64,000 nucleotides of DNA from Portibacter lacus (lineage in GTDB: Bacteria; Bacteroidota; Bacteroidia; Chitinophagales; Saprospiraceae). The DNA lies in assembly GCF_021533215.1 (NCBI RefSeq), contig NZ_JAJNKA010000006.1, positions 352,447-416,446 of the forward strand. The letters run 5' to 3'. The position numbers and the translations under genes were made by a program. This document shows, piece after piece, positions 26,380 to 35,880 of the stretch (the stretch's first letter is position 1; each line of letters starts with the position of its first letter). A model generated the notes under the pieces. That model saw only the letters and a list, made by a program, of their open reading frames with translations. It had not been told where the DNA came from and searched no databases.

Positions 26380-28320
26380 TTAAGATATCACCGTCCCTAA
26401 CTCACGCAATAATTCCTTATGTTCTCTCTCTATTTTATTAAAAGCTTTCAGATATAAGATGTAATTCGTGTCTTCTGTATCCATTTTCAGGATTTCAGCT
26501 TTAATCTCTTTAACCGATTTTCTAAGCTTGCGTTCTCGAAGACGCATGATTACTTGTTCTGCATCCAGCTCTTGATTATCATCTGGTGGCTTTTGTGTCT
26601 GTAACTCAAGGCCCTTTTCACTCCAGTTCGCATAGATGTACGGAGAACTAATGCAGTCTATGGCAAGTTGCTGAATCTCAGGATTCATGTGATTGATGAA
26701 ATAGTTGACATCAATTACAGTTCCCTTTTCAGACTCACTTCTACATTCTTCTAACAATGCTTTATAAACTGGATTCTCGATACGTTCTAGAATATCAGAA
26801 ACATTTTCGAATATAAATTCAAGAATGGTGGCTTCTGAATCAGCGTTGACCGGTTTATTAGCAAAATTGATCAGGATTCTGATCAACTCCTTTTCTTGAT
26901 GCTCATCAGATTCGTAATTTCGTTCTTTTATAGATTTCTGTGGTGCGTGCTCTCTGCGTTCTCCAGGAAATGGCGGCTCATCATACTGTTCATCACGGTA
27001 AGATTTGGATTTATACCGTTCTTTCTTCATTTCCCCCTTAATGAGTTCATTCGATTCTCTGTGAAGTATCGACTCATCGAGTTCTAATATAGAACTATAT
27101 TGTTTGATATATAAAGAACGTTTTAGTGTATCTGGAATCTTCGATATGGATTCGATGATACTTTTCACTGCTATAGACTTCTGAATTGGATCGTTCGCCG
27201 TTTCCGCCATCAACATTTCAGTCTTAAACTGAATAAAATCCTTAGCTTCTGTTTCTGCGTAAGTTCTAAATTGATCGACACCGACTTTTTTCAAATAAGA
27301 ATCTGGATCCTCTCCTTCAGGAAGTAAAACCAGTTTCACATTCATGTCTTGCGCCAGTATCATGTCCATCCCTCGAAGTGCGGCTTTGACTCCAGCATTA
27401 TCTCCATCAAAAAGGACTTTAATGTTAGGTGAATAGCGCTTGATCAGTCTGATTTGGTCTTCGGTCAATGATGTTCCGGAAGCCGCAACGACATTTTCTA
27501 ATCCTGACTGATGAAGTGTGATCACATCCGTATATCCTTCGACGAGGATGCACTCATCCTTTTTCCTAATATCATTTTTTGCATGATACAGGCCGTAGAG
27601 CGTCTTTCGTTTATTGTAAATTTCAGATTCCGGGGAATTGATGTATTTAGGAATCTTTTTCTCCTTGCTTAAGGTCCGTCCACCGAATCCAATGACCTTT
27701 CCACTCAGATTATGAATGGAAAACATGACTCGCGCATTAAAGAAATCTCTGTTTTCCTTGACCACACCTAATTTTGTGGCTACTTCTATATTATACTGCT
27801 TCGACTTAAGCGCTTCATATAAATCACTTCTATCTCGCACTGCATATCCTAATCCGAATTTCTTAATCGTGGATTCATAAAAACCTCTTTCCTTGAAGTA
27901 GGACATTCCCACACTTTTTCCTTCATTAGACTCGAATAGGTTTTCGCTGAAGTGTGACTTAGAGAATTCATTTACAATAAATAAACTTTCCCTGGCATCG
28001 ATACGAGCCATTTCCTCATCTGTCCGCTCTGTTTCTTCTAGTTCTATATTGTACTTAGCAGCTAACCAACGAATGGCTTCGATAAAACTTAGTTTCTCAT
28101 GCTCCATCATGAATTGGACGGGATTTCCACCTTTACCACAACCGAAGCACTTATATATATTTTTAGCTGGAGAAACCACGAAAGATGGTGTTTTCTCATT
28201 GTGAAATGGACAATTACCTTTAAAATTGACTCCAGCCTTTTTTAAGTGTACAAACTCATCTACGACCTCTTCTATTCTAGCGGTTTCGATAACTTTGTCT
28301 ACTGAGTGTTGTTTTATCAT
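26380..28320 (-). CDS. dnaG: DNA primase
   Basis: The protein has 646 residues. N-terminal CHC2 zinc finger: Cys37, His40, Cys58 and Cys61 (NCPFHNEKTPSF...YKCFGCGKGG). The RNA-polymerase core and Toprim domain follow (GFGGRTLS, ECILVEGYTDVI, VLFDGDNAGVKAALRGMD). The C-terminal part (about 440-640) is the helicase-binding region, typically divergent. It makes RNA primers at the replication fork. Its ATG directly follows the dapB stop. Confidence 0.96.
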   Translation of the reverse strand: MIKQHSVDKVIETARIEEVVDEFVHLKKAGVNFKGNCPFHNEKTPSFVVSPAKNIYKCFGCGKGGNPVQFMMEHEKLSFIEAIRWLAAKYNIELEETERTDEEMARIDARESLFIVNEFSKSHFSENLFESNEGKSVGMSYFKERGFYESTIKKFGLGYAVRDRSDLYEALKSKQYNIEVATKLGVVKENRDFFNARVMFSIHNLSGKVIGFGGRTLSKEKKIPKYINSPESEIYNKRKTLYGLYHAKNDIRKKDECILVEGYTDVITLHQSGLENVVAASGTSLTEDQIRLIKRYSPNIKVLFDGDNAGVKAALRGMDMILAQDMNVKLVLLPEGEDPDSYLKKVGVDQFRTYAETEAKDFIQFKTEMLMAETANDPIQKSIAVKSIIESISKIPDTLKRSLYIKQYSSILELDESILHRESNELIKGEMKKERYKSKSYRDEQYDEPPFPGERREHAPQKSIKERNYESDEHQEKELIRILINFANKPVNADSEATILEFIFENVSDILERIENPVYKALLEECRSESEKGTVIDVNYFINHMNPEIQQLAIDCISSPYIYANWSEKGLELQTQKPPDDNQELDAEQVIMRLRERKLRKSVKEIKAEILKMDTEDTNYILYLKAFNKIEREHKELLRELGTVIS

Positions 28321-29016
28321 TTATTCTCCGAAGAGCATATCCTGAATAGAATAAACTCCTTTTTTATCTTTTAACCATTTAGCAGCTTCATATGCACCTT
28401 TTGCAAATCCGAGACGTGAATTTGCTTCATGCTTAATTTCTATGCTATCTACTTCTGATTCATATTTAATAATGTGTGTTCCTGGTGTTTTTCCGATACG
28501 CTTGGAAACGATATCCATCGATTCAACAACTTGAAATCTATCATTTTTTTCGATAATTCCTTCAGCTAACGTGATTGCAGTTCCACTAGGCGCATCAAGT
28601 TTTTCAGTATGATGAATTTCTTCCATATACAATTTGTAATCATTGTATTTCTTCATTTTCTCAGCTAAGAATTTATTCACTTCGAAGAAAACATTCACGC
28701 CGATACTAAAATTAGAAGCATACATGAAAGCACTAACCTTTTCTTCACATAATTGTTTAACCTCGTCATATTTATTTAACCAGCCAGTTGTTCCTGAAAC
28801 AACAGGAATTCTATTATTTATACAATACGATAGATTGCTAAATGCACTTTCAGGATTTGAAAACTCAATGGCTACATCTGTATTGCCAGCAGTGATCTTC
28901 TTAAGATCTTCAGCATTCTCTTTATCAATGATAAAGCTAATCTCATCTCCATTTTCTTTAGCGATTTCATGAATTGTTTTTCCCATTTTGCCGTAACCTA
29001 TCAATGCTAATTTCAT
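28321..29016 (-). CDS. dapB: 4-hydroxy-tetrahydrodipicolinate reductase
   Basis: The protein has 231 residues, the short form usual in Bacteroidota. It has the NAD(P) site GYGKMGKTI, VVSGTTGW, the catalytic EEIHHTEKLDAPSGTA (His and Lys), a substrate loop and the C-terminal FAKGAYEAAKWL. It reduces the dihydrodipicolinate precursor for lysine and diaminopimelate. It is translated directly into dnaG (TAA then ATG). Confidence 0.95.
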   Translation of the reverse strand: MKLALIGYGKMGKTIHEIAKENGDEISFIIDKENAEDLKKITAGNTDVAIEFSNPESAFSNLSYCINNRIPVVSGTTGWLNKYDEVKQLCEEKVSAFMYASNFSIGVNVFFEVNKFLAEKMKKYNDYKLYMEEIHHTEKLDAPSGTAITLAEGIIEKNDRFQVVESMDIVSKRIGKTPGTHIIKYESEVDSIEIKHEANSRLGFAKGAYEAAKWLKDKKGVYSIQDMLFGE

Positions 29017-29044
29017 CCCTTTTTATAATTTTATATTGTAAATA

Positions 29045-29052
29045 CAAATATA
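29045..29052 (-). promoter_or_regulatory. -7 promoter element for dapB-dnaG
   Basis: Read on the minus strand it is TATATTTG (TAnnTTTG), 29 bases upstream of the dapB start. Confidence 0.6.
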
Positions 29053-29067
29053 GAAAGAAAAGCTTCC

Positions 29068-29075
29068 TACATTTG
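29068..29075 (+). promoter_or_regulatory. -7 promoter element for accD
   Basis: TACATTTG fits TAnnTTTG and lies 80 bases upstream of the accD ATG, back to back with the dapB element. Confidence 0.55.
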
Positions 29076-29154
29076 ACTACATCACAATAAATTGTAATAT
29101 GGATCATAATATTCAATTAATTAACATATTTTTGCTCGAGAAACATAAATATAT

Positions 29155-30027
29155 ATGGGTTGGTTTAAAAGATTAAAGACAGGAATTCAGACAGCTACTA
29201 AATTTAAGAAGGAAGTACCTGATGGGCTATGGTATAAGTGTAAGGAGTGCAATGAAACCACCACAAGGAAGGAGTTAGCTGAGAATTTTTTCAAGTGTCC
29301 TCATTGTAATTACCACGTAAGAATCGGGTCACATGATTATTTTGACTTGATATTCGATGGTACTTTTAATGAAATGTTTTCAGATATCGTTTCTAAAGAT
29401 GTGCTTGAATTCGAAGACGTTAAGAAATATACAGATCGATTAACAGCAGCCTTGAAGAAAACAGACTTAACCGATGCAATAACGGTTGCTTCAGGAAAAG
29501 TGAATAAAAAATCATTAGTTATAGCGGCGATGGATTTTACTTTCATCGGAGGATCAATGGGTGTTGTAGTAGGGGAGCGTATATCGAGAGCTATTGATTA
29601 TTGTATAGAAAATAGAGTACCACTATTAATAATATCTAAGTCAGGTGGAGCGAGAATGATGGAATCTGCGTTTTCATTGATGCAGATGGCTAAGACTTCT
29701 GCAAAATTAAGCAGACTGTCTAAGGCGGGTGTTCCATATTTTAGTTTAATGACAGATCCTACGACGGGTGGAGTTACCGCTTCATTTGCTATGCTAGGAG
29801 ATATTAATTTTTCTGAGCCTAAAGCTTTAATTGGTTTTGCGGGTCCTCGAGTGATTAAGGAAACGATCAAACAAGAATTGCCAGAAGGATTTCAAACTTC
29901 AGAGTTCTTACTAGAACATGGTTTCTTAGACTTCATAGTTGATCGATCAGAATTAAAAGACCGACTTGGAGAATTATTATTTCTCTTAGATAAAACCTAT
30001 GTAGAAGAGGAAGTAGTGGAGGGATAA
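29155..30027 (+). CDS. accD: acetyl-CoA carboxylase carboxyltransferase beta subunit
   Basis: The protein has 290 residues. An N-terminal zinc ribbon uses Cys29, Cys32, Cys48 and Cys51 (YKCKECN...FKCPHCNYH). The carboxyltransferase core shows SGGARMMESAFSLMQMAKT and PTTGGVTASFAMLGD. With AccA it transfers carboxyl from biotin to acetyl-CoA to make malonyl-CoA. Its divergent partner is dapB. Confidence 0.96.
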   Translation: MGWFKRLKTGIQTATKFKKEVPDGLWYKCKECNETTTRKELAENFFKCPHCNYHVRIGSHDYFDLIFDGTFNEMFSDIVSKDVLEFEDVKKYTDRLTAALKKTDLTDAITVASGKVNKKSLVIAAMDFTFIGGSMGVVVGERISRAIDYCIENRVPLLIISKSGGARMMESAFSLMQMAKTSAKLSRLSKAGVPYFSLMTDPTTGGVTASFAMLGDINFSEPKALIGFAGPRVIKETIKQELPEGFQTSEFLLEHGFLDFIVDRSELKDRLGELLFLLDKTYVEEEVVEG

Positions 30028-30259
30028 GTTCGTTCCATTTTAATAGAATAAGTTTGTTTTTCTAGTTTGAAGCCAGCATCTCTATTTATTAAGATCTAGC
30101 CAGTTATCTATTGTTTGTATGGTAGACAGAAGAAAAGATGCCAAAGCTATAATTCACTTATATTGTTTTCACTTCATTATACAGCAGACGCAACTCTAGA
30201 CCTTTGCATGTTAGCTTGTTTTATCCATGTAAAGCAAGCAGCTTTCATATCAGCTATGA

Positions 30260-31849
30260 CTACTCAGAAATCACGACAAATTCAGGATTAAAAGGATCCA
30301 AATTAGCCTTTAGTGTATCTAGGTATTCTGCGCCATATTTCAAGTAAAAAGGAATGAAATTGTCTTTTCGCTCTTGAAGACTACCACTTGGGAAAATCTT
30401 ATCGTGTAATTTTCGGATCTTCTTAATATCCGTTTCATGACGGTCTTTCTCTGTTCGAAGCAATCGAGAACTGAGTTGTTCGAAAGACTTGAACTGCTTT
30501 ACTTGTCCAGCTTTAATGGCTTGGGCTAAATTTTTATCTATTCCTTCTGCCTTTTCTCCTAAGAGGTCGAACGCTTGATTAAACAAATCAAATTCTTTAG
30601 AGAATTCCAGCTCTGCACCTGCGTTTAATTTGACATAGTGCTGAACCCACTCTTCATCCGTCTGAAATAAGTTTTCAGAAGAGATTTCATATTTCTCCAT
30701 CTGCTTCGTTTCAGATTTTGTTAAAAACAGAAGTGAATTTCTTCTCACTAAGATCGGGAAGCTCACATTGAATGCCTCAAATTGAGACTTTCTTTCTGTC
30801 CAATATGCAATTTCACCGCCACCTCCTAGATAAGCTAAGTTAGGCAGAATGGTTTCTTGGTATATCGGTCTCATCACTACATTAGGTGAAAAACGGTCTG
30901 GATGATTTTCTATCTCGGTTTCTAACTCGTCTTTTGTGAAACTAAGATCTGTTTCTAATACTTTATAATGCTCACCGTCTAATTCTATTCTATCTCTTCG
31001 TCCTTCTTGTAAGTAGAAAAAATTAATTTCTCTAGCATGTGCCTGAGATTTCAGATCAAGGTCGCCAAGTGCATCTTGTGTCTTCACAATAAGCTCCTGA
31101 GAGGGACGCTCGAATATTTCTTTCTTAATATGTGGTACGAATGCTGATTTCAGTGCTTTATCGTCAGTAACCAATAAGACAATGTTGTACTTATGGAATA
31201 ATTGATGCACCATTCTAAAGACTGCTTCATTGTAAGAATCAACATCTTTGAAAGAAGATTTGATTAAATCTTTCAATTGTTCAGCATTTTCAGAATCACC
31301 TAGAATATCATAAACTTGTTCTAGAACAGGATCCAGTGTGTCGGTCTTCATTCTTCCGACAGGGCCGCGAGCATCATTTTCCCATTCTATCTTTCTTCCG
31401 AAAAGGTTAAGATGATTAATCTCTTCGAAATCATGGTCTTCTGACCCAATGATAAAAACAGGAACTACATGTGATTCTGGATATGTTTCATTAAGCTTTT
31501 CAGCTAGATTAATCACACTCAGGATTTTATATATGAAATACAATGGCCCAGTTAGTAAACTAGGTTGGTGAGCTGTTATTACCGTGAAGGTTTCATTATT
31601 TGCTAGCGATTCGATATTCTGAGTAGGTACATTTGCTACACCAGCATTTTCATATTGTTCTTTGATAACATTGACCAATAAACTTCTATCTACTGCATAA
31701 TTACTGCGGTCTTTCATTTTTCCACCAAAGGCTTCAAGTGTAATTGGAAAGCTTAAAAAAGACTTAAATAATTCAGGATTCTCTTGAAACTGAACATCTC
31801 TTTTAGATAATTGCGGAACACTTGAAAATGGGAAGAAATTAACTTTCAT
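30260..31849 (-). CDS. bshC: bacillithiol biosynthesis cysteine-adding enzyme BshC
   Basis: The protein has 529 residues, normal for the family. Signature parts include the N-terminal INFFPFSSVPQLSKRDV-type opening, TVITAHQPSLLTGPLYFIYKI, VPVFIIGSEDHDFEEINHLNLFG and LPNLAYLGGGGEIAYWTE. BshC couples cysteine to the GlcN-malate intermediate, the last step of bacillithiol synthesis, the main low-molecular-weight thiol in many Bacteroidota. It is a single gene here with no bshA or bshB beside it. Confidence 0.95.
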   Translation of the reverse strand: MKVNFFPFSSVPQLSKRDVQFQENPELFKSFLSFPITLEAFGGKMKDRSNYAVDRSLLVNVIKEQYENAGVANVPTQNIESLANNETFTVITAHQPSLLTGPLYFIYKILSVINLAEKLNETYPESHVVPVFIIGSEDHDFEEINHLNLFGRKIEWENDARGPVGRMKTDTLDPVLEQVYDILGDSENAEQLKDLIKSSFKDVDSYNEAVFRMVHQLFHKYNIVLLVTDDKALKSAFVPHIKKEIFERPSQELIVKTQDALGDLDLKSQAHAREINFFYLQEGRRDRIELDGEHYKVLETDLSFTKDELETEIENHPDRFSPNVVMRPIYQETILPNLAYLGGGGEIAYWTERKSQFEAFNVSFPILVRRNSLLFLTKSETKQMEKYEISSENLFQTDEEWVQHYVKLNAGAELEFSKEFDLFNQAFDLLGEKAEGIDKNLAQAIKAGQVKQFKSFEQLSSRLLRTEKDRHETDIKKIRKLHDKIFPSGSLQERKDNFIPFYLKYGAEYLDTLKANLDPFNPEFVVISE

Positions 31850-31975
31850 CTAAATAAACTTTGATTTAAAATTTGACTGCAATGTAATTAAAGAAATACT
31901 TAACGGGAAGAGAGCGGAATGGTTTTTAGAAAACCTATTTAATTGCAAGGAAAAACACAACTAATTAAAATGAGC

Positions 31976-32010
31976 AAAAAAAAGAACTCGCGAATGAATC
32001 ACGAGTTCTT
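31976..32010 (-). terminator. intrinsic terminator of the 32158-32796 gene
   Basis: AAGAACTCG (31982-31990) pairs with CGAGTTCTT (32002-32010). Read on the minus strand the stem ends in a run of eight T. It lies about 150 bases past the outer-membrane protein gene. Confidence 0.8.
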
Positions 32011-32157
32011 ACCAGGTTATAACTCTCACTAAATTTTTTAATTATGTTACTATTTTTATTTCTATACTTAAGACACTCATGATACTATTTGTCCCCTATC
32101 CAAATAATTATTTTTTTTATTAAATGTGGGGGCTTACATTTTTTGGGAGATTCTATA

Positions 32158-32796
32158 TTAATTAAGCTTATATCCTAAGCTGAAAATCAGTCTAGAATCA
32201 TCACTATTAAAATCTAATCCTTCATTATTATATAGAATATGATCTTCGAAATTACTAAAGTTTAATTCATATCTGACGTCTAACCGAAGTTTGCCTACAT
32301 TAAGACCAGCCCCTGCAATAGCGCCATATTGGAGCTTGGTTACTTGCTCTTCGAACCCATTTTCATCCGCTAGTTTCGAGAAGCTATTAATGAAATAATG
32401 AGCTTCTGGTCCAGCATAAGCTCTAAGTGGTCCTAATTTAATTCCGAATAGAATGGGTATGTCCACATATTGATACTGATCTTGAATTATTTTTTCTACA
32501 CCACCACTTTCATTAAACTCATTTAACCTATATTCATATGTATTAGAATTAAGGGTGATCTCTGGAGAAATAGTGATTCCTGCTAATTTGAACTGTGTGT
32601 ATAATCCGACATGATAACCATATGAAGCCTCACCTAGGCTTATTTTAAGATCACTGAAGGAATTGTTTTGTAAAGATAAAGCTTCGGTGTTAACATCTTG
32701 GGTACTCATACCTAACCGTAATCCGTATTCGAACTGTGCTGAAACCATATTCATAGTGAAGATTCCTACACATAAAACCAGAATTGTCCTTTTCAT
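32158..32796 (-). CDS. outer-membrane beta-barrel (PorT-like porin family) protein
   Basis: The protein has 212 residues with signal peptide (cleaved near MVSAQF). Alternating strands follow: FEYGLRLGMST, YHVGLYTQFKLAGITISPEITL, YVDIPILFGIKLGPLRAYAGPEAHY, YGAIAGAGLNVGKLRLDVRYELNFS, LIFSLGYKLN. This is the eight-strand outer-membrane-protein beta-barrel family found in many copies in Bacteroidota. The specific role is unknown. Confidence 0.85.
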   Translation of the reverse strand: MKRTILVLCVGIFTMNMVSAQFEYGLRLGMSTQDVNTEALSLQNNSFSDLKISLGEASYGYHVGLYTQFKLAGITISPEITLNSNTYEYRLNEFNESGGVEKIIQDQYQYVDIPILFGIKLGPLRAYAGPEAHYFINSFSKLADENGFEEQVTKLQYGAIAGAGLNVGKLRLDVRYELNFSNFEDHILYNNEGLDFNSDDSRLIFSLGYKLN

Positions 32797-32875
32797 AATT
32801 AGTTTATTTTAGTTACTTAAATCGAACGAAAACATTTTTATTTCCTTATTAACTTTTAATGCTTTAACCCTTTCT

Positions 32876-32883
32876 TAACTTTG
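32876..32883 (+). promoter_or_regulatory. -7 promoter element for engB
   Basis: TAACTTTG fits TAnnTTTG and lies 67 bases upstream of the engB ATG. Confidence 0.5.
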
Positions 32884-32949
32884 CAACATATATGCCAATT
32901 GTATTAAATATATCTTTAATATGTCTTGGCTAAGATAAGAAGCAACAAA

Positions 32950-33552
32950 ATGAATATTAAAACACTAGAATTTGTCGGTAGCTTTCCCTCTGAAACGGCC
33001 TGTCCGGATTCTACATTTCCTGAGTACGCCTTTATCGGACGATCGAATGTAGGGAAGTCTTCATTGATTAACTTAATAACAGATCGAAAGGAAATTGCAA
33101 AAGTTTCATCTACGCCAGGAAAAACACAATTAATAAATTTTTTCGAGGTGAATGAATCTTGGCATCTTGTCGATCTTCCAGGTTATGGATATGCTAAAGT
33201 TTCTAAGAAGAATAGAGCGAAGTTTAGCAAGATGATCGATCATTATTTATTGTCGAGAAAACAATTGCAGTGTGCATTTGTATTAATTGATGCAAGGATT
33301 CCATTGCAGGAAATCGATCGGGAGTTTATTAGTAAACTCGGTGCCTCAGGCGTACCATTTGTGTTGGTTTTTACCAAAATAGATGGTGTTAAACTGGGGA
33401 AATTAACAGATAATCTGAGGGATATTAAAGAAAAGCTATTGGAAGAATGGACGGAATTACCTCAAACTTTTATAACTTCATCAACGAAAAGGAAAGGAAG
33501 AGAAGAAATTCTTGAATTAATTTCCAAGCTGAATAAGGCTTATATGCAATAA
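32950..33552 (+). CDS. engB: ribosome-biogenesis GTPase YsxC/EngB
   Basis: The protein has 200 residues from ATG 32950; the frame opens 24 bases earlier at a TTG, but MNIKTLEFVGSFPS is the usual beginning. GTPase motifs: G1 GRSNVGKSS (30-38), G2 TPGKTQ, G3 DLPGYG, G4 FTKID and G5 TSS. It assists 50S subunit assembly. The acyltransferase gene follows after 5 bases. Confidence 0.95.
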   Translation: MNIKTLEFVGSFPSETACPDSTFPEYAFIGRSNVGKSSLINLITDRKEIAKVSSTPGKTQLINFFEVNESWHLVDLPGYGYAKVSKKNRAKFSKMIDHYLLSRKQLQCAFVLIDARIPLQEIDREFISKLGASGVPFVLVFTKIDGVKLGKLTDNLRDIKEKLLEEWTELPQTFITSSTKRKGREEILELISKLNKAYMQ

Positions 33553-33557
33553 TATTT

Positions 33558-35237
33558 ATGAGTAAATTTCACAGCGTACATCCACATATCCTTCCCAATC
33601 TCGAAGATTGGCCGATATATAAGTTAGCGCAGGACAGGCAGGAGTTCATTGCCCTTCTGGAGGAAGAGGTCATGAATAAGTTTACCGAAAAATACGGTGA
33701 CGATTTGGATAAGATCATTGCTAAAACGATCTATTTAGAGAAAAAGCGTTGCAAAGATAATCCATGGAAAATAGATCCTTCTAATGAGATTAAGTACTGG
33801 CATGCAATAGGTAAGGAGTTTCAGAATAGTAAATTAACGGATAATCCAGAAATAAAAAACAGGGAACTACTTCAGAAGATCACACATAGATATTGTGAAG
33901 AAATCTTAGGAGACTTTAAAATTAAAACATTCAAATTCGCAAGGAGGTTTCTGACTTCTCTATTCAAGCGATTGTTTACTGCTGCTGCGGATAAGCGGCA
34001 TCTGCTTTGGGGATCGAGAAAGAAGCTGTACGAGAAAATTAAAGTACAGGGTGCGATCGATAAAGTTAGGTCTTTAATGCAGAAAGGAACCGTAGTGATT
34101 GTTCCTACACACTTATCTAATATCGATTCCATTTTACTCGGATATGCGATGGATGGAGTAGCTGGACTTCCAGCATTTTCATATGGCGCAGGTTTGAACC
34201 TATATGATTTAGAATTGGTTGCTTATTTTATGGACCGACTTGGTGCTTATAAAGTAGATAGAAGAAAGAAGAATCCTATTTATCTTGAGACGTTGAAGAA
34301 TATGTCTAAGCTCAGTATAGAAAGAGGTGTGAATTCACTTTTCTTTCCAGGAGGAACGAGGTCAAGAAGCGGCGAGTTAGAAAGTAGCTTGAAAATGGGA
34401 CTTCTAGGAACGATCATAGAGGCTCAGAGATCAATGTACCAAGATGGTAAGGATGAAAAAATCTTTATCGTTCCATTGACCATGAGTTACAATTTTGTGC
34501 TAGAAGGGAAATTTTTAATCGAGAATCATCTGGCATTAACGGGTAGAGAGAAATACATCAAAACTAAAGATCAAGCACGTAGCTATAGAAAGTTCATCAA
34601 TTTCTTCTGGAAACTGTTTTCCGCATCTTCGGAATTGTATTTATCCTTTGCGGAACCGATGGATGTTTTCGGACATAAAGTAGATACAGAGGGTAATAGT
34701 TATGATCAATTGGATAAAAAATTAGATCTTAAGGATTATTTCATGATCAACGGTAGCATGATTACGAATACACAGCGAGAATCTGTTTATACGAAAAAGC
34801 TAGCGGACAAGATTTTAGAGAGTTTCCGAAAGACAAATATTGTCTTAGCAAGTCATGTGGTAGCATTTACTGCTTTTAAAATACTTGAAAAAGAACATAA
34901 AGAGTTAGATATTTGGGATTTAGTTAATCTTAATACGAAAGCATTAAATATTCCGATTGCTGAATTTGAATCCATGGTAAGTTCAGTATGGGAAGAGCTA
35001 AAGAAGAAGAAGGCTTCTACCTTGGATAAATATTCAGAGATGACTATCCAAGAAATAGTGAAAGAAGGTGTAGCAAACTTGGGTATTTATCATGATAAAA
35101 AGACACTTGTCTTAGAAAATGGTTTTATTCAAAGCCAAGATTTTAAGCTGCTTTATTTTTACCATAACAGAATGACACATTATAACATAGGCATAGAAAG
35201 ACGTAAAGAAGAACAAGAAGAATTAATATTAGAATAA
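33558..35237 (+). CDS. PlsB-like glycerol-3-phosphate/1-acylglycerol-phosphate acyltransferase
   Basis: The protein has 559 residues. The PlsC/LPLAT acyltransferase motifs are clear: block I VPTHLSNID (His185, Asp190), the glycerol-phosphate-binding FFPGGTRSRSGELESSLKMG (about 264-283) and IFIVPLTMSYNFVLEG. The long size and N-terminal helical region resemble PlsB/DHAPAT-type enzymes rather than short PlsC. It should acylate glycerol phosphate at the inner membrane in phospholipid synthesis. It sits between engB and the exonuclease gene with gaps of 5 and 6 bases. Confidence 0.85.
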   Translation: MSKFHSVHPHILPNLEDWPIYKLAQDRQEFIALLEEEVMNKFTEKYGDDLDKIIAKTIYLEKKRCKDNPWKIDPSNEIKYWHAIGKEFQNSKLTDNPEIKNRELLQKITHRYCEEILGDFKIKTFKFARRFLTSLFKRLFTAAADKRHLLWGSRKKLYEKIKVQGAIDKVRSLMQKGTVVIVPTHLSNIDSILLGYAMDGVAGLPAFSYGAGLNLYDLELVAYFMDRLGAYKVDRRKKNPIYLETLKNMSKLSIERGVNSLFFPGGTRSRSGELESSLKMGLLGTIIEAQRSMYQDGKDEKIFIVPLTMSYNFVLEGKFLIENHLALTGREKYIKTKDQARSYRKFINFFWKLFSASSELYLSFAEPMDVFGHKVDTEGNSYDQLDKKLDLKDYFMINGSMITNTQRESVYTKKLADKILESFRKTNIVLASHVVAFTAFKILEKEHKELDIWDLVNLNTKALNIPIAEFESMVSSVWEELKKKKASTLDKYSEMTIQEIVKEGVANLGIYHDKKTLVLENGFIQSQDFKLLYFYHNRMTHYNIGIERRKEEQEELILE

Positions 35238-35243
35238 TAATAA

Positions 35244-35786
35244 GTGGATTTTATAGTATTTGATTTAGAAGCAACCTGCTGGCTCGGCAGACCGCCGCAA
35301 GGCATCACGGAAATAATAGAGATCGGAGCAGTGAAGTATAATGGATATGGTGAAGAACTAGGAAGCTTTTGTAAGTTTATCAGGCCTAAGATAAATCCTA
35401 TCCTTTCTCCTTTCTGTACGAGGTTAACTTCCATTACACAAGCCAATGTAGAGCGTTCTGACCTTTTTGATAAGGTGATAGAGGAATTTATGGACTGGGC
35501 TGATGTGTACGAGAATGACTATTTGTTGTGTTCGTGGGGAAAGTTTGACCAGACGCTATTAAGCAATGATTGTCAGTTGCATAAGATAGAAACAGATTGG
35601 TTAGATCCACACATAGATGTGAAAAAGCAATTTCATAAGTATAAAGGTTCAGCAAATGAATACGGTCTTAAGAAATCACTCAGAATGGAAGGTATGGAAT
35701 TCGAAGGAATCCAACATAGAGCTATCAGTGATGCAGAAAATCTCGGAAAAATTTTCACCAAGTATATAGATATTTGGCAGTATTAA
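35244..35786 (+). CDS. DEDDh 3'-5' exonuclease family protein
   Basis: The protein has 180 residues. The start is a GTG at 35244, chosen because the next codons read DFIVFDLEATCW, the exonuclease I motif with acidic Asp7 and Glu9, and because it lies 6 bases after the preceding stop. Later motifs are EIIEIGAVKY, WADVYENDYLLCSWGKFDQTLL and, near the C-terminus, HRAISDAENLGKIF. This is the inhibitor-of-KinA/KapD-like or oligoribonuclease-like branch of the RNase T superfamily. The substrate (RNA or DNA ends) cannot be decided. Confidence 0.85.
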   Translation: MDFIVFDLEATCWLGRPPQGITEIIEIGAVKYNGYGEELGSFCKFIRPKINPILSPFCTRLTSITQANVERSDLFDKVIEEFMDWADVYENDYLLCSWGKFDQTLLSNDCQLHKIETDWLDPHIDVKKQFHKYKGSANEYGLKKSLRMEGMEFEGIQHRAISDAENLGKIFTKYIDIWQY

Positions 35787-35880
35787 GCTAATTTTAACAT
35801 ACGTTTATCGAAAACGAGAACTTTTCTCACCCCAAAAACATTAATAGATATGAACAAACAAAAAAATTAAAAATATTTAC

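Noticed and set aside
32848..32880. TTAAC repeats upstream of engB as a PhoB-type operator
   Set aside because: One pair is 11 bp apart, but the downstream copy is part of the TAACTTTG promoter element and the others are irregular in an A/T-rich stretch.
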